From Alkalinema sp. CACIAM 70d (GTDB lineage: Bacteria; Cyanobacteriota; Cyanobacteriia; Leptolyngbyales; Leptolyngbyaceae), in NCBI GenBank assembly GCA_002148405.1, contig MUGG01000123.1, forward strand, positions 32 to 64,031: a stretch of DNA of 64,000 nt, in the 5' to 3' direction. The translations under genes and the position numbers were made by a program. The notes below the pieces were generated by a model, which had not been told where the DNA came from, searched no databases, and was given only the letters and a program-made list of their open reading frames with translations. Position 1 is the stretch's first letter. Each line of letters begins with the position of its first letter. This document shows positions 35,283-44,538 of the stretch, piece by piece.

Positions 35283-36026
35283 TTAACTTTGAGCGTATTG
35301 TTCTAAAATTCGGGCTTCGACTTCTTCAGGCGTTTTCAATAAATCACTGTATTCTCCACGCTGCTGAATACCACTCGCCAAAGTGAGGAAATGAGCATAG
35401 GAAATCTGTTGGGTGTCTCTGTGGATCAGCTTATAAACCTGTAACCTTTCTTGATTGATCAAAGGACTAGCCTCCATTAGATAGCCCTGGGCAGCATAGG
35501 CTTGTTGGTACTCTGTGATCGAGGCTCCATCCTGATCTGGCTGCTTGGAAGATTGCTGCTCTAAGGGGTTGTTTTGTCCTTGAGAATTATTTTGACCTTG
35601 CTGCGGATTTTGCTCAGAGGTATTGTTAGCTTGAGAATTACTTGGATCATTCTCAGCTTTCTGCTCTTTTTTGGGTTTGATTGGTTTTTCTACAGGTTTC
35701 TCTATGGGCTTTTCTGCTGGTTCAAGAGGCTTAGCTTCCTGAACCACCGGTTTAACAGAAGGCTGGATCACTTTAGGCTGAGCGGGTGGCTGAGGCTGGG
35801 CAGCAAGTTGCACAGGGGGCTTGCTTAGCGGCGGTGCGGCCACCTTGAGAGGCACAGGTGGAGCCACCGGAATCCCCGTCAGCGAAATTTGTGGTTCAGC
35901 TTTCTTTTGAGAATTTTTAGTATCAAATGAACCTGCTGGAATGAAGGCAAACCCGGCATGGAGCCCGATCGCTAGCGGCAACATATGCCAAAGGGTGATT
36001 TGATGAAGCTGAGGAAAAAGTTTCAC
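35283..36026 (-). CDS. TonB-like proline-rich envelope protein
   Basis: One N-terminal membrane helix (about residues 13-30) is followed by a Pro/Lys/Gln-rich, extended region (about 50-165; repeats such as EKPIEKPVEKPIKPKK and PQQGQNNSQGQNN). A folded C-terminal segment of about 80 residues follows (QGYLMEASPLINQERLQVYK). The layout anchor, Pro-rich spacer, C-terminal domain is that of TonB, and the divergent neighbour encodes ExbD. The C-terminus lacks a clear TonB consensus, so this is a functional analogy and not a firm family call. It could energise iron transport given the nearby fut genes and porin. Confidence 0.55.
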   Translation of the reverse strand: MKLFPQLHQITLWHMLPLAIGLHAGFAFIPAGSFDTKNSQKKAEPQISLTGIPVAPPVPLKVAAPPLSKPPVQLAAQPQPPAQPKVIQPSVKPVVQEAKPLEPAEKPIEKPVEKPIKPKKEQKAENDPSNSQANNTSEQNPQQGQNNSQGQNNPLEQQSSKQPDQDGASITEYQQAYAAQGYLMEASPLINQERLQVYKLIHRDTQQISYAHFLTLASGIQQRGEYSDLLKTPEEVEARILEQYAQS

Positions 36027-36218
36027 TGCAATCTGAATATGTTGACTGAAGGAGCTACTTGCCTATAACTAGCAAATTTGGTGCTCTTAGCATAAGGCTT
36101 TTTGACAAAAGAATGCAACTAGCTTGAAAGTGTTGCTATGGATGGGTCAGAGCACTGCTGAGATTTTGTGGGGATCTTCTATACTCAAAAAACTGTACGA
36201 TTCCTTGGCTCAGGGACT

Positions 36219-36617
36219 ATGCGTCTACCCGAAGAACCCGACACCCCATTTCAAATCAATATCGTGCCCATGATTGATGTGGTGTTTGCTATTTTGACTT
36301 TTTTTATCATGTCGTCGCTTTATCTGACCCGATCGGAGGGACTCCCCGTCAATCTCCCCAGTGCGACAACTGCCAAGCTTCAGCAATCGGCTCCCGTCAC
36401 CCTCACGATCGACCAAAACGGCCAAATAGCCCTCAATCGTCAAGCGATCGAACTCGACCAGGTAACATCACAAGTTGAGAACCAATTGGCAAATTCTGAC
36501 AATAAGTTAGTGATTATCAATGCCGATGAACGGGTTAGCCATGGACAAGTTGTAGCAGTGATGGATCGAGTGCGGCAAATCAATGGGGCGAGGCTGGCGA
36601 TTCAAACCCAGCGATAG
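36219..36617 (+). CDS. exbD: Biopolymer transport protein ExbD
   Basis: ExbD forms, with ExbB, the proton-driven motor that powers TonB-dependent outer-membrane transport. The single N-terminal span NIVPMIDVVFAILTFFIM holds the essential membrane Asp (Asp20). The periplasmic domain shows the family strand NLPSATTAKLQQ, VTLTIDQNGQIALN and the conserved C-terminal helix. The frame is open from 36168, but the ATG at 36219 with CAGGGA upstream gives the canonical N-terminus (132 residues). No exbB is present in the window. It is divergent from the TonB-like gene. Confidence 0.88.
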   Translation: MRLPEEPDTPFQINIVPMIDVVFAILTFFIMSSLYLTRSEGLPVNLPSATTAKLQQSAPVTLTIDQNGQIALNRQAIELDQVTSQVENQLANSDNKLVIINADERVSHGQVVAVMDRVRQINGARLAIQTQR

Positions 36618-36660
36618 CCGATCGGCAACTTCTGCCAACTTGAGACCGGAAAAAAGAAAA

Positions 36661-36685
36661 AAGGAGCTAAAAAATAGCTCCTTTT
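36661..36685. terminator. Bidirectional terminator between exbD and the porin gene
   Basis: AAGGAGCTA at 36661-36669 pairs with TAGCTCCTT at 36675-36683. On the plus strand TTTT follows. On the minus strand the stem is followed by a long T run (complement of the A run at 36649-36660), giving a strong stop for the porin transcript. Confidence 0.85.
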
Positions 36686-36751
36686 GATTCAACTAAATTT
36701 CACCGATTGAACGCTGGCTTAAAACTGAAAGATTTAGCCAGATATAGACCC

Positions 36752-38428
36752 TTAGAACGTGAAGGTTGTCCGGATGGTACCTACGTAGATGGTGTCGTTG
36801 TTGCTGTTGTGCTCAGGATTGAAGATCACCAAGAAACCGGGGGTGATGGAGATCTTGTCGTTGAGCTGATAGCGATACAGCGCTTCCACGTGCAGGGAAG
36901 TGTCGGTATCTTCAGCAGCACCGTTGTCTGCATCGATGTTCTTAGGAGGCATACCTACGATCACTGCACCCAGGTTACCCTTCTTGCCCAAGTCGGGGAA
37001 GGATACTGCGCCAGCCCAGTTCAGGATGGTGGAGTCTTGGTTGTTCAGACGGTTGTAAGCACGGGTCAATCCACCCCAACCGGAGATTACAATGCTGGGG
37101 TTTAGACGGAAGCTTGCTTGAATCCCGAAGTTATCACTAGCGGTGGCAACAGCAGCTCCGAAAGGACGGTTAGCCAGTACGCTACCTGTACCGCCCACCG
37201 CGTTGACGTTACCGCCACGATCGTAACCACGAACATAGGTCAGACCCACGCCCAGATCCTTAGTGGCTTGGAAGTTAACCTGAGCCAACGCCCCGAAGGA
37301 ACCTGCAAATAAGCCCCTATCATTGGCAGGATCGTTTGCTTCATCAGCCAAGAAACCGACATCCAAGCTCAGCTTATCGGAGAACTTGATGTTAGCAGTT
37401 GCCCCAGAACCGCCTTGACCGTAGCGGTAGATGGGGTTGAAACGACCGAAGCGACTGATAGAACCTTGAGCATCGCTGGACAGGCCAGGGTTGTAGGAGC
37501 TAGTAACGTTGTTGTAAAGTTCACCCCCGATCGCGTCTACGGTCAGACGGATTTTGTCAGAAGGCGAGAAGCGGTAGTAAACCTTGTCTACCGTCACGCT
37601 GGTATCAGTACCGTCGCCATAGGAAAGGCGAGCCATGTTAGTGCCAGTCGCGGTTTGGAAGTTGGGAACGTTCCGCGCTTGCAGACGGGTGAAGAGTTGA
37701 TCCTTCCCAGTGAAGCTGGTGGACAGCCCGATACGAACTCGAGTGCTGAAGGTGGTATTCTCATCCACATCGGCTGTACCAGTTGGACGGGTAACGGTAT
37801 CGGGTGCACCACCCACACCATCCACTCGACGACCGCTGACAGCCTTCTCATCACCCAGTGCGCCGGAAACGGAGAAGATCACTTCGCCGCGCAGCTTGGT
37901 GGTGGTGGAGAATTGTTGCTTCTCCAGGGTTGCGGTCTTGGCTTCCAGGGCATCTACACGACCGCGCAGGGTTGCCAATTCAGCGGCAAATTCTTCTTGC
38001 AGTTTTTGCAGGGTTGCCAGGTCTTCCTTCTTAACCAGGTCAGCCGTTGCAGCTGCGATCAGTTCGTTGACGCGGTCCATGCAAGCGTTCAGACCAGCGG
38101 CGAACTCGTAACGGGTCATTGCCCGGTTCCCACGGTAGGTACGATCGGGATAACCTGCGATGCAACCATAGCGCTCAACTAAGGATTGCAGTGCTTGGAA
38201 AGCCCAGTCGGTGGGTTTTACATCCGACAGTTGCGATACAGAAGTTACCTGAGACATTGCAGCGACGCCATTGTCGCTGTTGCTATAGCTTTGAACTTCG
38301 CTCAGGGAAACAGAATTCTTTTGAGTTGCTTGAGCAACTTCTGAGGCATTGGCTGCACCAGCCGCCGAAATGGCCAGAGTTGCACTCAGCAGCGCCGTCA
38401 GACGCAGGTTCCACATTTGATTCAACAT
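36752..38428 (-). CDS. SLH-domain outer-membrane porin (iron uptake porin family)
   Basis: A 558-residue major cyanobacterial porin. A signal peptide (about residues 1-29, ending AAGAANAS) is followed by an SLH domain at about 65-130 (DVKPTDWAFQALQSLVERYG, then YPDRTYRGNRAMTRYEFAAG) that binds peptidoglycan-linked polymer. A short coiled coil lies at about 140-170, then a beta-barrel of OprB type from about 180 to the C-terminal Phe (TIRTTFTF). Family members pass inorganic ions including iron, and this copy is near fut and exbD genes. It is monocistronic with a strong terminator and a 246-base upstream region. Confidence 0.9.
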   Translation of the reverse strand: MLNQMWNLRLTALLSATLAISAAGAANASEVAQATQKNSVSLSEVQSYSNSDNGVAAMSQVTSVSQLSDVKPTDWAFQALQSLVERYGCIAGYPDRTYRGNRAMTRYEFAAGLNACMDRVNELIAAATADLVKKEDLATLQKLQEEFAAELATLRGRVDALEAKTATLEKQQFSTTTKLRGEVIFSVSGALGDEKAVSGRRVDGVGGAPDTVTRPTGTADVDENTTFSTRVRIGLSTSFTGKDQLFTRLQARNVPNFQTATGTNMARLSYGDGTDTSVTVDKVYYRFSPSDKIRLTVDAIGGELYNNVTSSYNPGLSSDAQGSISRFGRFNPIYRYGQGGSGATANIKFSDKLSLDVGFLADEANDPANDRGLFAGSFGALAQVNFQATKDLGVGLTYVRGYDRGGNVNAVGGTGSVLANRPFGAAVATASDNFGIQASFRLNPSIVISGWGGLTRAYNRLNNQDSTILNWAGAVSFPDLGKKGNLGAVIVGMPPKNIDADNGAAEDTDTSLHVEALYRYQLNDKISITPGFLVIFNPEHNSNNDTIYVGTIRTTFTF

Positions 38429-38674
38429 AGTTACACTCTCAGTTCACACCATCACAAGAGACACTTTAACCCAGAAAACTAGCTTAAAGTTAAGAAGTGC
38501 TATGAATTTTTTGGCTGCTGTAAATGCATGAAACGCACAGGCAAACACTGGATAGGTTTAATCAAATACCAACTGTTAGCAACTCTGCATACTTTGCATT
38601 AATCAATTGTTCGATTGCCTACAGCAGACTGCTTAATTGTACCGCGAGACATAATTATCCCAACGTTGTCCCGA

Positions 38675-39997
38675 TTACACATCTGATGTGCGCTCGGTTA
38701 CAAAAAGCCCTCCGAGAACGATCGAAGGTGTCCAGCAGGATCCATTCCAATCGGCATCGTTCCCCAGGGCAAGCACTTGTTTCAGTGCTGTATAAATGTT
38801 GCCAGCGACCATCGTATCCTTGACACGGCCTACAATCTGGCCGTTTTTGACGCGATAACCCAAATCGACATTAATGGAAAAATCGCCAGAAAGACCGCCG
38901 CCACCGCCCAAGATTTGATCCAGAATGAGGCCATCTTCAATGTTGGCGATTAGATCTTTCAATGGTGTGTTGCCTGCTTCTACGACGAAGTTGACCAAGC
39001 TGGGGGAGGGATAGCTGCCTAGACCTGGCCGGAAACCATTCCCGGTTGTTGCAAGGTTTAAGGCTCGTCCGGTTTTACGATCGCAATAGAAGTTTTGCAA
39101 TACCCCGGATTGAATGAGGGTTAACTCTTGGGTCGGCGTCCCTTCATCATCAAACGGGCAACTGTAGGGGCCTTGATTGGGGGCTTGGGTCAGGGTCAGG
39201 TGCTCGGAAAGCACGAGACTGCCTAGGCGATCGCTCCAAGGGGATGCTTTATCGAGCACCTGTTTGCCATTCAGGGCGGCCTGCACGGTGCCCCACAGCA
39301 TGTCAGCCGCTTTTGCAGTCAAGAGCACTGGAACTTTGCCTTGAGGCGCTTCAGTATTGTCCTGCGCCCAATCCAAGCGCTGTAAGACCTGGCTGGCGAT
39401 CAATGCTGGATCGAGCGCTTGGCGTAGGGCTTGGCCATCGTAAATCGTCAGAAAGTCATCGCCCCGCACCAAGGTCGCTTCCAAATAGCCGCTCAGGGTG
39501 GTGTCGGTATAACTGCAATCGAGACCCAGGGAGTTGATTAAGCGCGTGGTTTCGGTTTCACAGTCCCAACCGCCCCCGCAGAGAACCTCGGGATAGGCTT
39601 GCCGCACCTGTTCGATCGCCGCATTGCCCCAGGCAATCAACTGCTCAACCGCCACCGGATCGCCCAAATCCTGGTGAGGAATCCCATTCCGCTCCGTTAG
39701 CTCAATGTCTTCGGGATCATTCAATTCACTCAGCGCGATCGCCCGATCGACCAAGGCTTGAGGATCCGCTGCACCATAGGCCACGGCCAAGCCAGGTCGT
39801 CCCTGTTTCCACAGCCGCAATGCTGTCCCGTCAGCCTGGGAACTTTCCAACTGTTTGAGCCGATTGGCCTCGAAGGAAACGGGATGGGCAAGGGATTCAG
39901 ACTGGTAAACCTCGGCAGCTTCGGCACCAGCTTTGCGGGCAAGGTCTAGTAGTTCTTCGGCAAAGGTGTCGGTGATGGGATGGGGCACGGTATCCAC
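38675..39997 (-). CDS. pmbA: PmbA/TldE-type metallopeptidase-related protein
   Basis: A cytoplasmic member of the TldD/PmbA family, which matures peptides such as microcins and degrades CcdA. Family segments are AEVYQSESLAHPVSFEANRL near the N-terminus, CPFDDEGTPTQEL, NFYCDRKTGRALN and GGLSGDFSINVDLGYRVKNG near the C-terminus. There is no HExxxH metal motif, so it is the PmbA/TldE partner rather than catalytic TldD. The frame is open to a TTG at 40087, but the first 30 residues look unlike the family and have no ribosome site. I place the start at the GTG at 39997, with low certainty. The tab2 gene lies upstream in the same direction. Confidence 0.85.
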   Translation of the reverse strand: MDTVPHPITDTFAEELLDLARKAGAEAAEVYQSESLAHPVSFEANRLKQLESSQADGTALRLWKQGRPGLAVAYGAADPQALVDRAIALSELNDPEDIELTERNGIPHQDLGDPVAVEQLIAWGNAAIEQVRQAYPEVLCGGGWDCETETTRLINSLGLDCSYTDTTLSGYLEATLVRGDDFLTIYDGQALRQALDPALIASQVLQRLDWAQDNTEAPQGKVPVLLTAKAADMLWGTVQAALNGKQVLDKASPWSDRLGSLVLSEHLTLTQAPNQGPYSCPFDDEGTPTQELTLIQSGVLQNFYCDRKTGRALNLATTGNGFRPGLGSYPSPSLVNFVVEAGNTPLKDLIANIEDGLILDQILGGGGGLSGDFSINVDLGYRVKNGQIVGRVKDTMVAGNIYTALKQVLALGNDADWNGSCWTPSIVLGGLFVTERTSDV

Positions 39998-40132
39998 GGT
40001 GAAGGGGACGAGGGTTGATGAGTAACGTTGGGAGAAGTGCGGTAAGCGTTGCAGGATCGCGAATCTAAACAAATTCCAGAGCAACAACGATCGAGACTTA
40101 GTGAATCTCGAAGTGAATCTCGAAGTTCTGCG

Positions 40133-40996
40133 CTAGGCGATCGCGGCATCTAACAGCAGCCAAAACCCTGCAAAGGCGTCCGAATCGGGGCTGGATTGGA
40201 TGGCGATAAAGTGAATTCCCTGGGCCGCTTTTTTTGCAGCTTCAAACCGTTGGGCTTCCGCTTGTAGTTCCGGCTTGGGCAAGGGCGTTAAAGTCCAGCG
40301 TTCAATCACCCCCGTTTCCAGCACCAATTGCTGACCATCCTGGGTGTCATATTTCACAGTCGCTAGCTCCAGCCCAGACATCCAAGCGGCCATGGGCAAG
40401 GCTCGCGACGAATAAATAATCAAGCCAGGAATTTGCGCATCGGAAGCCAGTCCCTTGGCTTGGAGCGGGAAAGCTTCACCAAAGTCGATCGACCATTCCT
40501 GCATATCCGCGAATGCTGAGGCTTCCAGGGAGACCAAACTCCATTTCTGACCTCGCAGGGCATCGGGCAGGGGTTGGGGCGGTGTCAGGGGGAAGGCCAC
40601 GCTGGGGTTGGCTCCAGCTTGATAACCCGCTTCCTGGGGATAGACCGTTTCCATCCGATCGCTCAACCATTGGTTCAGCGTAAAGGTACGGCGGCTCAAC
40701 TGCGCCGGAATCCCCACATCCCCGCAAGCCTTTGTCACCATATTATTCATCGCCTGCCGGAAAAATCGCACCCGATCGGGCGGGGTAGGGGCTTGAGCGA
40801 TCGCCTTTTTCAACGCTTCTGCCAGCCAAATGGAGTTGACCTGATTATTGGGACAATACTCCGCGTATCGAAACAAATTGGAAACATCGGCGTCCAGCGT
40901 CAGGGGACTTTCGCAGATCAAGACTTCCCAGACCTTTTTATTCTGTTCATCCACGATCGGACGCGAGTAAAAATCCAGTTCCCAAATCGTTGTCAT
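40133..40996 (-). CDS. Tab2/Atab2 family RNA-binding protein
   Basis: A 287-residue protein beginning MTTIWELDFYSRPI, the hallmark opening of the Tab2 family. Other family segments are KVWEVLICES, RFFRQAMNNMVTKAC, SRRTFTLNQWL and the C-terminal DAFAGFWLLLD. In algae and plants Tab2/Atab2 binds RNA and supports translation of photosystem I and II mRNAs; the cyanobacterial role is not settled. It is soluble, with no signal peptide. Just downstream, a 12-base unit GTGAATCTCGAA is duplicated at about 40098-40121. Confidence 0.9.
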   Translation of the reverse strand: MTTIWELDFYSRPIVDEQNKKVWEVLICESPLTLDADVSNLFRYAEYCPNNQVNSIWLAEALKKAIAQAPTPPDRVRFFRQAMNNMVTKACGDVGIPAQLSRRTFTLNQWLSDRMETVYPQEAGYQAGANPSVAFPLTPPQPLPDALRGQKWSLVSLEASAFADMQEWSIDFGEAFPLQAKGLASDAQIPGLIIYSSRALPMAAWMSGLELATVKYDTQDGQQLVLETGVIERWTLTPLPKPELQAEAQRFEAAKKAAQGIHFIAIQSSPDSDAFAGFWLLLDAAIA

Positions 40997-41128
40997 AGAA
41001 ATTTATCGAGAGGGTTATCAAAGAAATTGAACCGGCAACAAAAAGCACCAAACCCGATTGTACGGCGGTTTGAGATCGCCTGGTCGGATTAGGTGCTGGG
41101 AAGAATTGAATGGCTAGCTTGGCGAAAC

Positions 41129-42022
41129 TTAGCCTAAAACTGCTTTTCTAGCCCGTTCTTGACGATCGTCCGCCTCGGAAATCAGTTGATCCAGTTTTTC
41201 GATCGCTTCGCCGGGATAGGTTTCCAGAACTTTGGTGGAGAGAGAAATCCGGCCTTGGCCTTCATCAATATTGACAATCATCGCCTTGAGGGTTTTGCCC
41301 ACGGTCAGCAAGCTATCTATGGACTCCACGGGGCGTTGGCTAATTTGGCTGACGTGCAGCAACCCTGTGCAGTTGTTAAATTCCACAAATGCACCAAAGG
41401 GCTTAATGCTGGCGACGGTGCCTTCAATCAGTTGGCCCATTTCCAGTTGGCTGAGGCTGGCGACGCGAGACGCTAATCGATTGGATAGAACAATTTTGCC
41501 CCGTTTGCGATCGAGTTCCAAGACAGAGGCGCTGAGGGTAGAACCAATCAAATTTTCTAAGTTATCCCGCTCATTGACGTGCGATCGAGGAATGAAGCCT
41601 CGCAAACCCAGCGCATTAACCGTAATGCCGCCCTTGTTGACATCCAAAACGCGCACTTGGATACTTTGCTTGCTCTCTTGCAAATCTCCTAGTTTTTCCC
41701 AAATCCGCCGTTCTTCCAGCCGTCGGATGGAGACTGTAACTTGGCCGTCTTCGTTTTGATCGCGGATAATCAGGAATTCCCGTTCTTCTTGGAGCTGGAT
41801 AGCGGTCGTGATATCGCTAATTTTATAGACACTCGCTTCATCCACAGGCAAAAAGGCGGGGGATTTACCACCAATATCAATCAAGGCTCCGTCATTCTCA
41901 TAGCTAAAAGCTTTCCCCGTGACGACTTGCCCTTTGGCAAATTCGTAACCATGGGTTTCCAGGGCTTTTTCAAAGTCAGCCATGGAGAAAGCGGATTGAG
42001 ATTGAGTGTTCTTCTGAGCCAT
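41129..42022 (-). CDS. rps1b: 30S ribosomal protein S1-like protein (three S1 domains)
   Basis: Three S1/OB-fold repeats are visible: GQVVTGKAFSYENDGALIDI near residue 31, SIQVRVLDVNKGGITVNALG near residue 122, and GQLIEGTVASIKPFGAFVEF near residue 205. The third is the canonical S1 RNA-binding repeat. At 297 residues it is the short cyanobacterial type, which matches Rps1B/Nbp1 better than the longer Rps1A. It supports mRNA binding in the 30S subunit, including mRNAs without a Shine-Dalgarno sequence. It stands alone. Confidence 0.88.
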   Translation of the reverse strand: MAQKNTQSQSAFSMADFEKALETHGYEFAKGQVVTGKAFSYENDGALIDIGGKSPAFLPVDEASVYKISDITTAIQLQEEREFLIIRDQNEDGQVTVSIRRLEERRIWEKLGDLQESKQSIQVRVLDVNKGGITVNALGLRGFIPRSHVNERDNLENLIGSTLSASVLELDRKRGKIVLSNRLASRVASLSQLEMGQLIEGTVASIKPFGAFVEFNNCTGLLHVSQISQRPVESIDSLLTVGKTLKAMIVNIDEGQGRISLSTKVLETYPGEAIEKLDQLISEADDRQERARKAVLG

Positions 42023-42149
42023 AACTATTCAAAGGTTTAGATACTGTCAGTGTAGTACGCGGATGCAGGTAAATGTGACTGTTAAGTCTTAGGCCAAGTA
42101 AGTCCTAGGTCAGATCCTGGGGTGTAATCGAAGGAACACGTCAGACGAT

Positions 42150-42899
42150 CTAGACCGATCGTGCCATTTGGGTAAAAAGCTCTTTAATGTGTTCCCAGGC
42201 ATCCGCAGCGGCGATCGGGTTATAGGATGCCCGTTGATCACAGAAAAAGCCATGGCCTGCATCATAGCGAAAGATTTTGTGATCGGTACCCTGGGTTACA
42301 AGTTCGGCAGCGATCGCGTCTACTTGCTCGTTGGAAATTAGTGGATCCTGGTTGCCAAAGAAGGCATAGACAGTCCCTTGAATCTCCGCTGTGCGGGTGA
42401 GCGTGGGTGCCCCCCCACCGGGCGTCATAACCGCAATTCCACTGCCGTACAGCGTAGCCACAGCACGAATCTCCGGCAGTGTTCCCACGAGGTAGGCCAT
42501 ATGGCCCCCAAAGCAAAAGCCGATCGTGCCGATGGGTTGATGTTGCACGCAGGGCTGCGATCGTAGGTAATCCATTACCGCCTGAGCATCGGCCAGAATC
42601 GTCTCGGTGGTGGTTTGATCCTTATGACTACGGCCCAAGGCTAAGTCAGCCTCGCCATAGCCTAGGTTCAACCCAGGAGCCGTGCGCTGGAACCAATTGG
42701 GCGCGATCGCCACATACCCTTCCTGAGCGATGCGATCGGTCACCGCTTGGATATGGGCATTCACCCCAAACACTTCATGGATAACAATTACTGCGGGAAA
42801 TTGCGGCTGCTCGGTGCCTGTAGGGATCGCTTGGTAGGCATCGATCGTGAGAGTGGGACTAGGAATTGTGACCCAGCGGGAGTCAATTTGATAGGGCAT
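42150..42899 (-). CDS. Dienelactone hydrolase family protein
   Basis: An alpha/beta-hydrolase of 249 residues. The nucleophile is Cys in IGFCFGGHMAY near residue 127, the acid is Asp in FFGNQDPLIS near residue 184, and the His is in YDAGHGFFCD near residue 212: the Cys-Asp-His triad of dienelactone hydrolases. The conserved Glu is in VIHEVFGVN near residue 39. Substrate in cyanobacteria is unknown. It is monocistronic; its start ATG is at 42897-42899. Confidence 0.9.
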   Translation of the reverse strand: MPYQIDSRWVTIPSPTLTIDAYQAIPTGTEQPQFPAVIVIHEVFGVNAHIQAVTDRIAQEGYVAIAPNWFQRTAPGLNLGYGEADLALGRSHKDQTTTETILADAQAVMDYLRSQPCVQHQPIGTIGFCFGGHMAYLVGTLPEIRAVATLYGSGIAVMTPGGGAPTLTRTAEIQGTVYAFFGNQDPLISNEQVDAIAAELVTQGTDHKIFRYDAGHGFFCDQRASYNPIAAADAWEHIKELFTQMARSV

Positions 42900-42978
42900 G
42901 GTCGAGGCGAGAAATAGAATCAGGAATCACAGTAGCAAAACTACCGTGCAAAGACTGACTGTGCAGAAACTTCTCAGC

Positions 42979-43068
42979 TTCAGACTTGCACACTTCAGAC
43001 TTGCACACCCCAGACTTGTACATTCTGGATTTACCCGTCCTAGACTTGTCCATCCTAAACTCAGGCTT
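42979..43068. repeat. 15-base minisatellite, six units
   Basis: Six tandem 15-base units: CTTCAGACTTGCACA twice without change (42979-42993, 42994-43008), then CCCCAGACTTGTACA, a diverged unit at 43024-43038, TCCTAGACTTGTCCA and a diverged last unit ending at 43068. It lies 80 bases upstream of the divergently placed dienelactone hydrolase start. The unit length of five codons gives pentapeptide repeats in one frame, but no convincing gene covers it. Confidence 0.85.
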
Positions 43069-43448
43069 CAGCCAATTAGCTGAAGTGACGGAGATAGGCT
43101 AGCTTAGGTGGCAGAAGGCGGCAGAACAGACTGCTATCTTGCGTAGATCCTAATTTAAGATGGCTTTCGCTAGATTGAGGTCAGTAAAATCAAACCACTT
43201 AAGACGATTAACGCAAGTTATTTGAAGAGAATTTGAAGTTTTAAAATTTAAGCCAAATAGCTGAAAATCCTCCAAAATTTTGACAATTTTCTCGAGAGAC
43301 TTGTGAATTCGCTTTTTTCTAATCTCTTTGAATTATTTAGCTTCTGTAGGGGAATTTTTGAAAAAAGTGTAGTTAATAAGTTCCTCGCGTAACATCATTA
43401 AGTGATAAATAGAGAACCGTTTTCCTTGCGAAACTCAGAGGACTGGGC
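43069..43448. other. Gene-free AT-rich region upstream of the GntR gene
   Basis: No gene, tRNA or strong stem-loop is seen between the minisatellite and 43449. The stretch from about 43200 to 43400 is AT-rich and should hold the promoter of the regulator gene. Confidence 0.5.
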
Positions 43449-44432
43449 ATGATCAGTTTCCATATCCAGCCAGATAGCGATATTCCGGCGTCCACACAGC
43501 TTTATAACCAGATTTTGTTCGCGATCGCGTCGCGGCAATTTCCGCCGGGGCACCGTCTTCCCAGTACACGGCAACTGGCAATGCAGACAGGCTTGCACCG
43601 GAATACCGTAAGCAAGGTCTATCGCCAACTGGAAGAAGCGGGAGTAGTGGATGCCCAAGCTGGATCGGGAATCTACGTGCGCGATCATGTTGCAGAAGGT
43701 GGGGCTCAAGTTCAGTCGCCTTTGCTTCAGCAGTATCCACAGGCTCACAAGTTAATCCAGGGAACGGTGGATGAGTTATTAAAGCAGGGCTGTTCCTTGA
43801 GCTTGACGCGGGAACTGTTTTTGGCAGAAATCGACTGGCGACTACGTTGTAGCGCGCAGGTTCTCGTAACGGCTCCAACCCACGATTTGGCCGCAGGGGA
43901 AATGATGTTGCGGGAGTTGGAAAAGGCGCTGAACATTCCCATGCAGCTTGTGCCGATGGAAGACTTAGCACAAGTACTTGATCAAACCCGGTCTAGCACC
44001 GTGGTCACTAGCCGCTACTTCATTGCCCAGGCAGAGGCGATCGCTGCGCCCAAGGCCGCTCGGGTGATTCCGATCGATATTTACGACTTTGAAAAGGAAC
44101 TCAAAATTATTAAGGGATTACCGAAGGGGCATTGCCTCGGGATTGTTAGCCTTAGTGCCGAAACCGTTGGGGTTGCATCGGTGATTATCCATAGTCTGCG
44201 TGGGGATGATCTGCTGTTGATGGGAGCGCAGGTCAACGATCGCTACAAATTAGATGCGATTATCCGCAATGCCCAGACCATCATGTGTGATGAACCCAGC
44301 CAAACCCAAGTGAAGGCAGCAGTTTTAGCAGCGCGGGAAGATATTATCCGTCCGCCTCAGTTGTTGATTTGCGACAGTTTTATTGTTGGAAAGTCCGTCA
44401 ACTTACTGAAGCGAGAACTGGGACTGGAGTAG
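43449..44432 (+). CDS. GntR family transcriptional regulator
   Basis: A winged helix-turn-helix of the GntR/YtrA kind fills residues 10-78: YNQILFAIASRQFPPGHRLP, then STRQLAMQTGLHRNTVSKVY and LEEAGVVDAQAGSGIYV. The C-terminal 240 residues are an uncharacterised effector part; there is no aminotransferase domain (too short for MocR). It contains DQTRSSTVVTSRYFIAQAEA and ends with KSVNLLKRELGLE. Similar regulators occur throughout cyanobacteria; ligand unknown. It stands alone and converges on the DUF4278 gene. Confidence 0.86.
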   Translation: MISFHIQPDSDIPASTQLYNQILFAIASRQFPPGHRLPSTRQLAMQTGLHRNTVSKVYRQLEEAGVVDAQAGSGIYVRDHVAEGGAQVQSPLLQQYPQAHKLIQGTVDELLKQGCSLSLTRELFLAEIDWRLRCSAQVLVTAPTHDLAAGEMMLRELEKALNIPMQLVPMEDLAQVLDQTRSSTVVTSRYFIAQAEAIAAPKAARVIPIDIYDFEKELKIIKGLPKGHCLGIVSLSAETVGVASVIIHSLRGDDLLLMGAQVNDRYKLDAIIRNAQTIMCDEPSQTQVKAAVLAAREDIIRPPQLLICDSFIVGKSVNLLKRELGLE

Positions 44433-44470
44433 TCCCCTGATTAGAATTCCGATCGAAATAACCTACATTC

Positions 44471-44521
44471 AGGGCGTAAATTTATAGAACTTTAAATTCC
44501 TAGAACTTAAATTCACGCCCT
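44471..44521. terminator. Bidirectional stem-loop between convergent genes
   Basis: AGGGCGTAAATTTA at 44471-44484 pairs with TAAATTCACGCCCT at 44508-44521 with one mismatch. It lies between the stops of the convergent GntR and DUF4278 genes and probably ends both transcripts. Confidence 0.65.
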
Positions 44522-44538
44522 TTGAAGTCAGTCACTGC

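Noticed and set aside
42898..43083. A 61-codon open frame with F-R-L-A-H pentapeptide repeats
   Set aside because: It is simply the 15-base minisatellite read in frame, overlaps the start of the dienelactone hydrolase gene and has no ribosome site or protein-like remainder.
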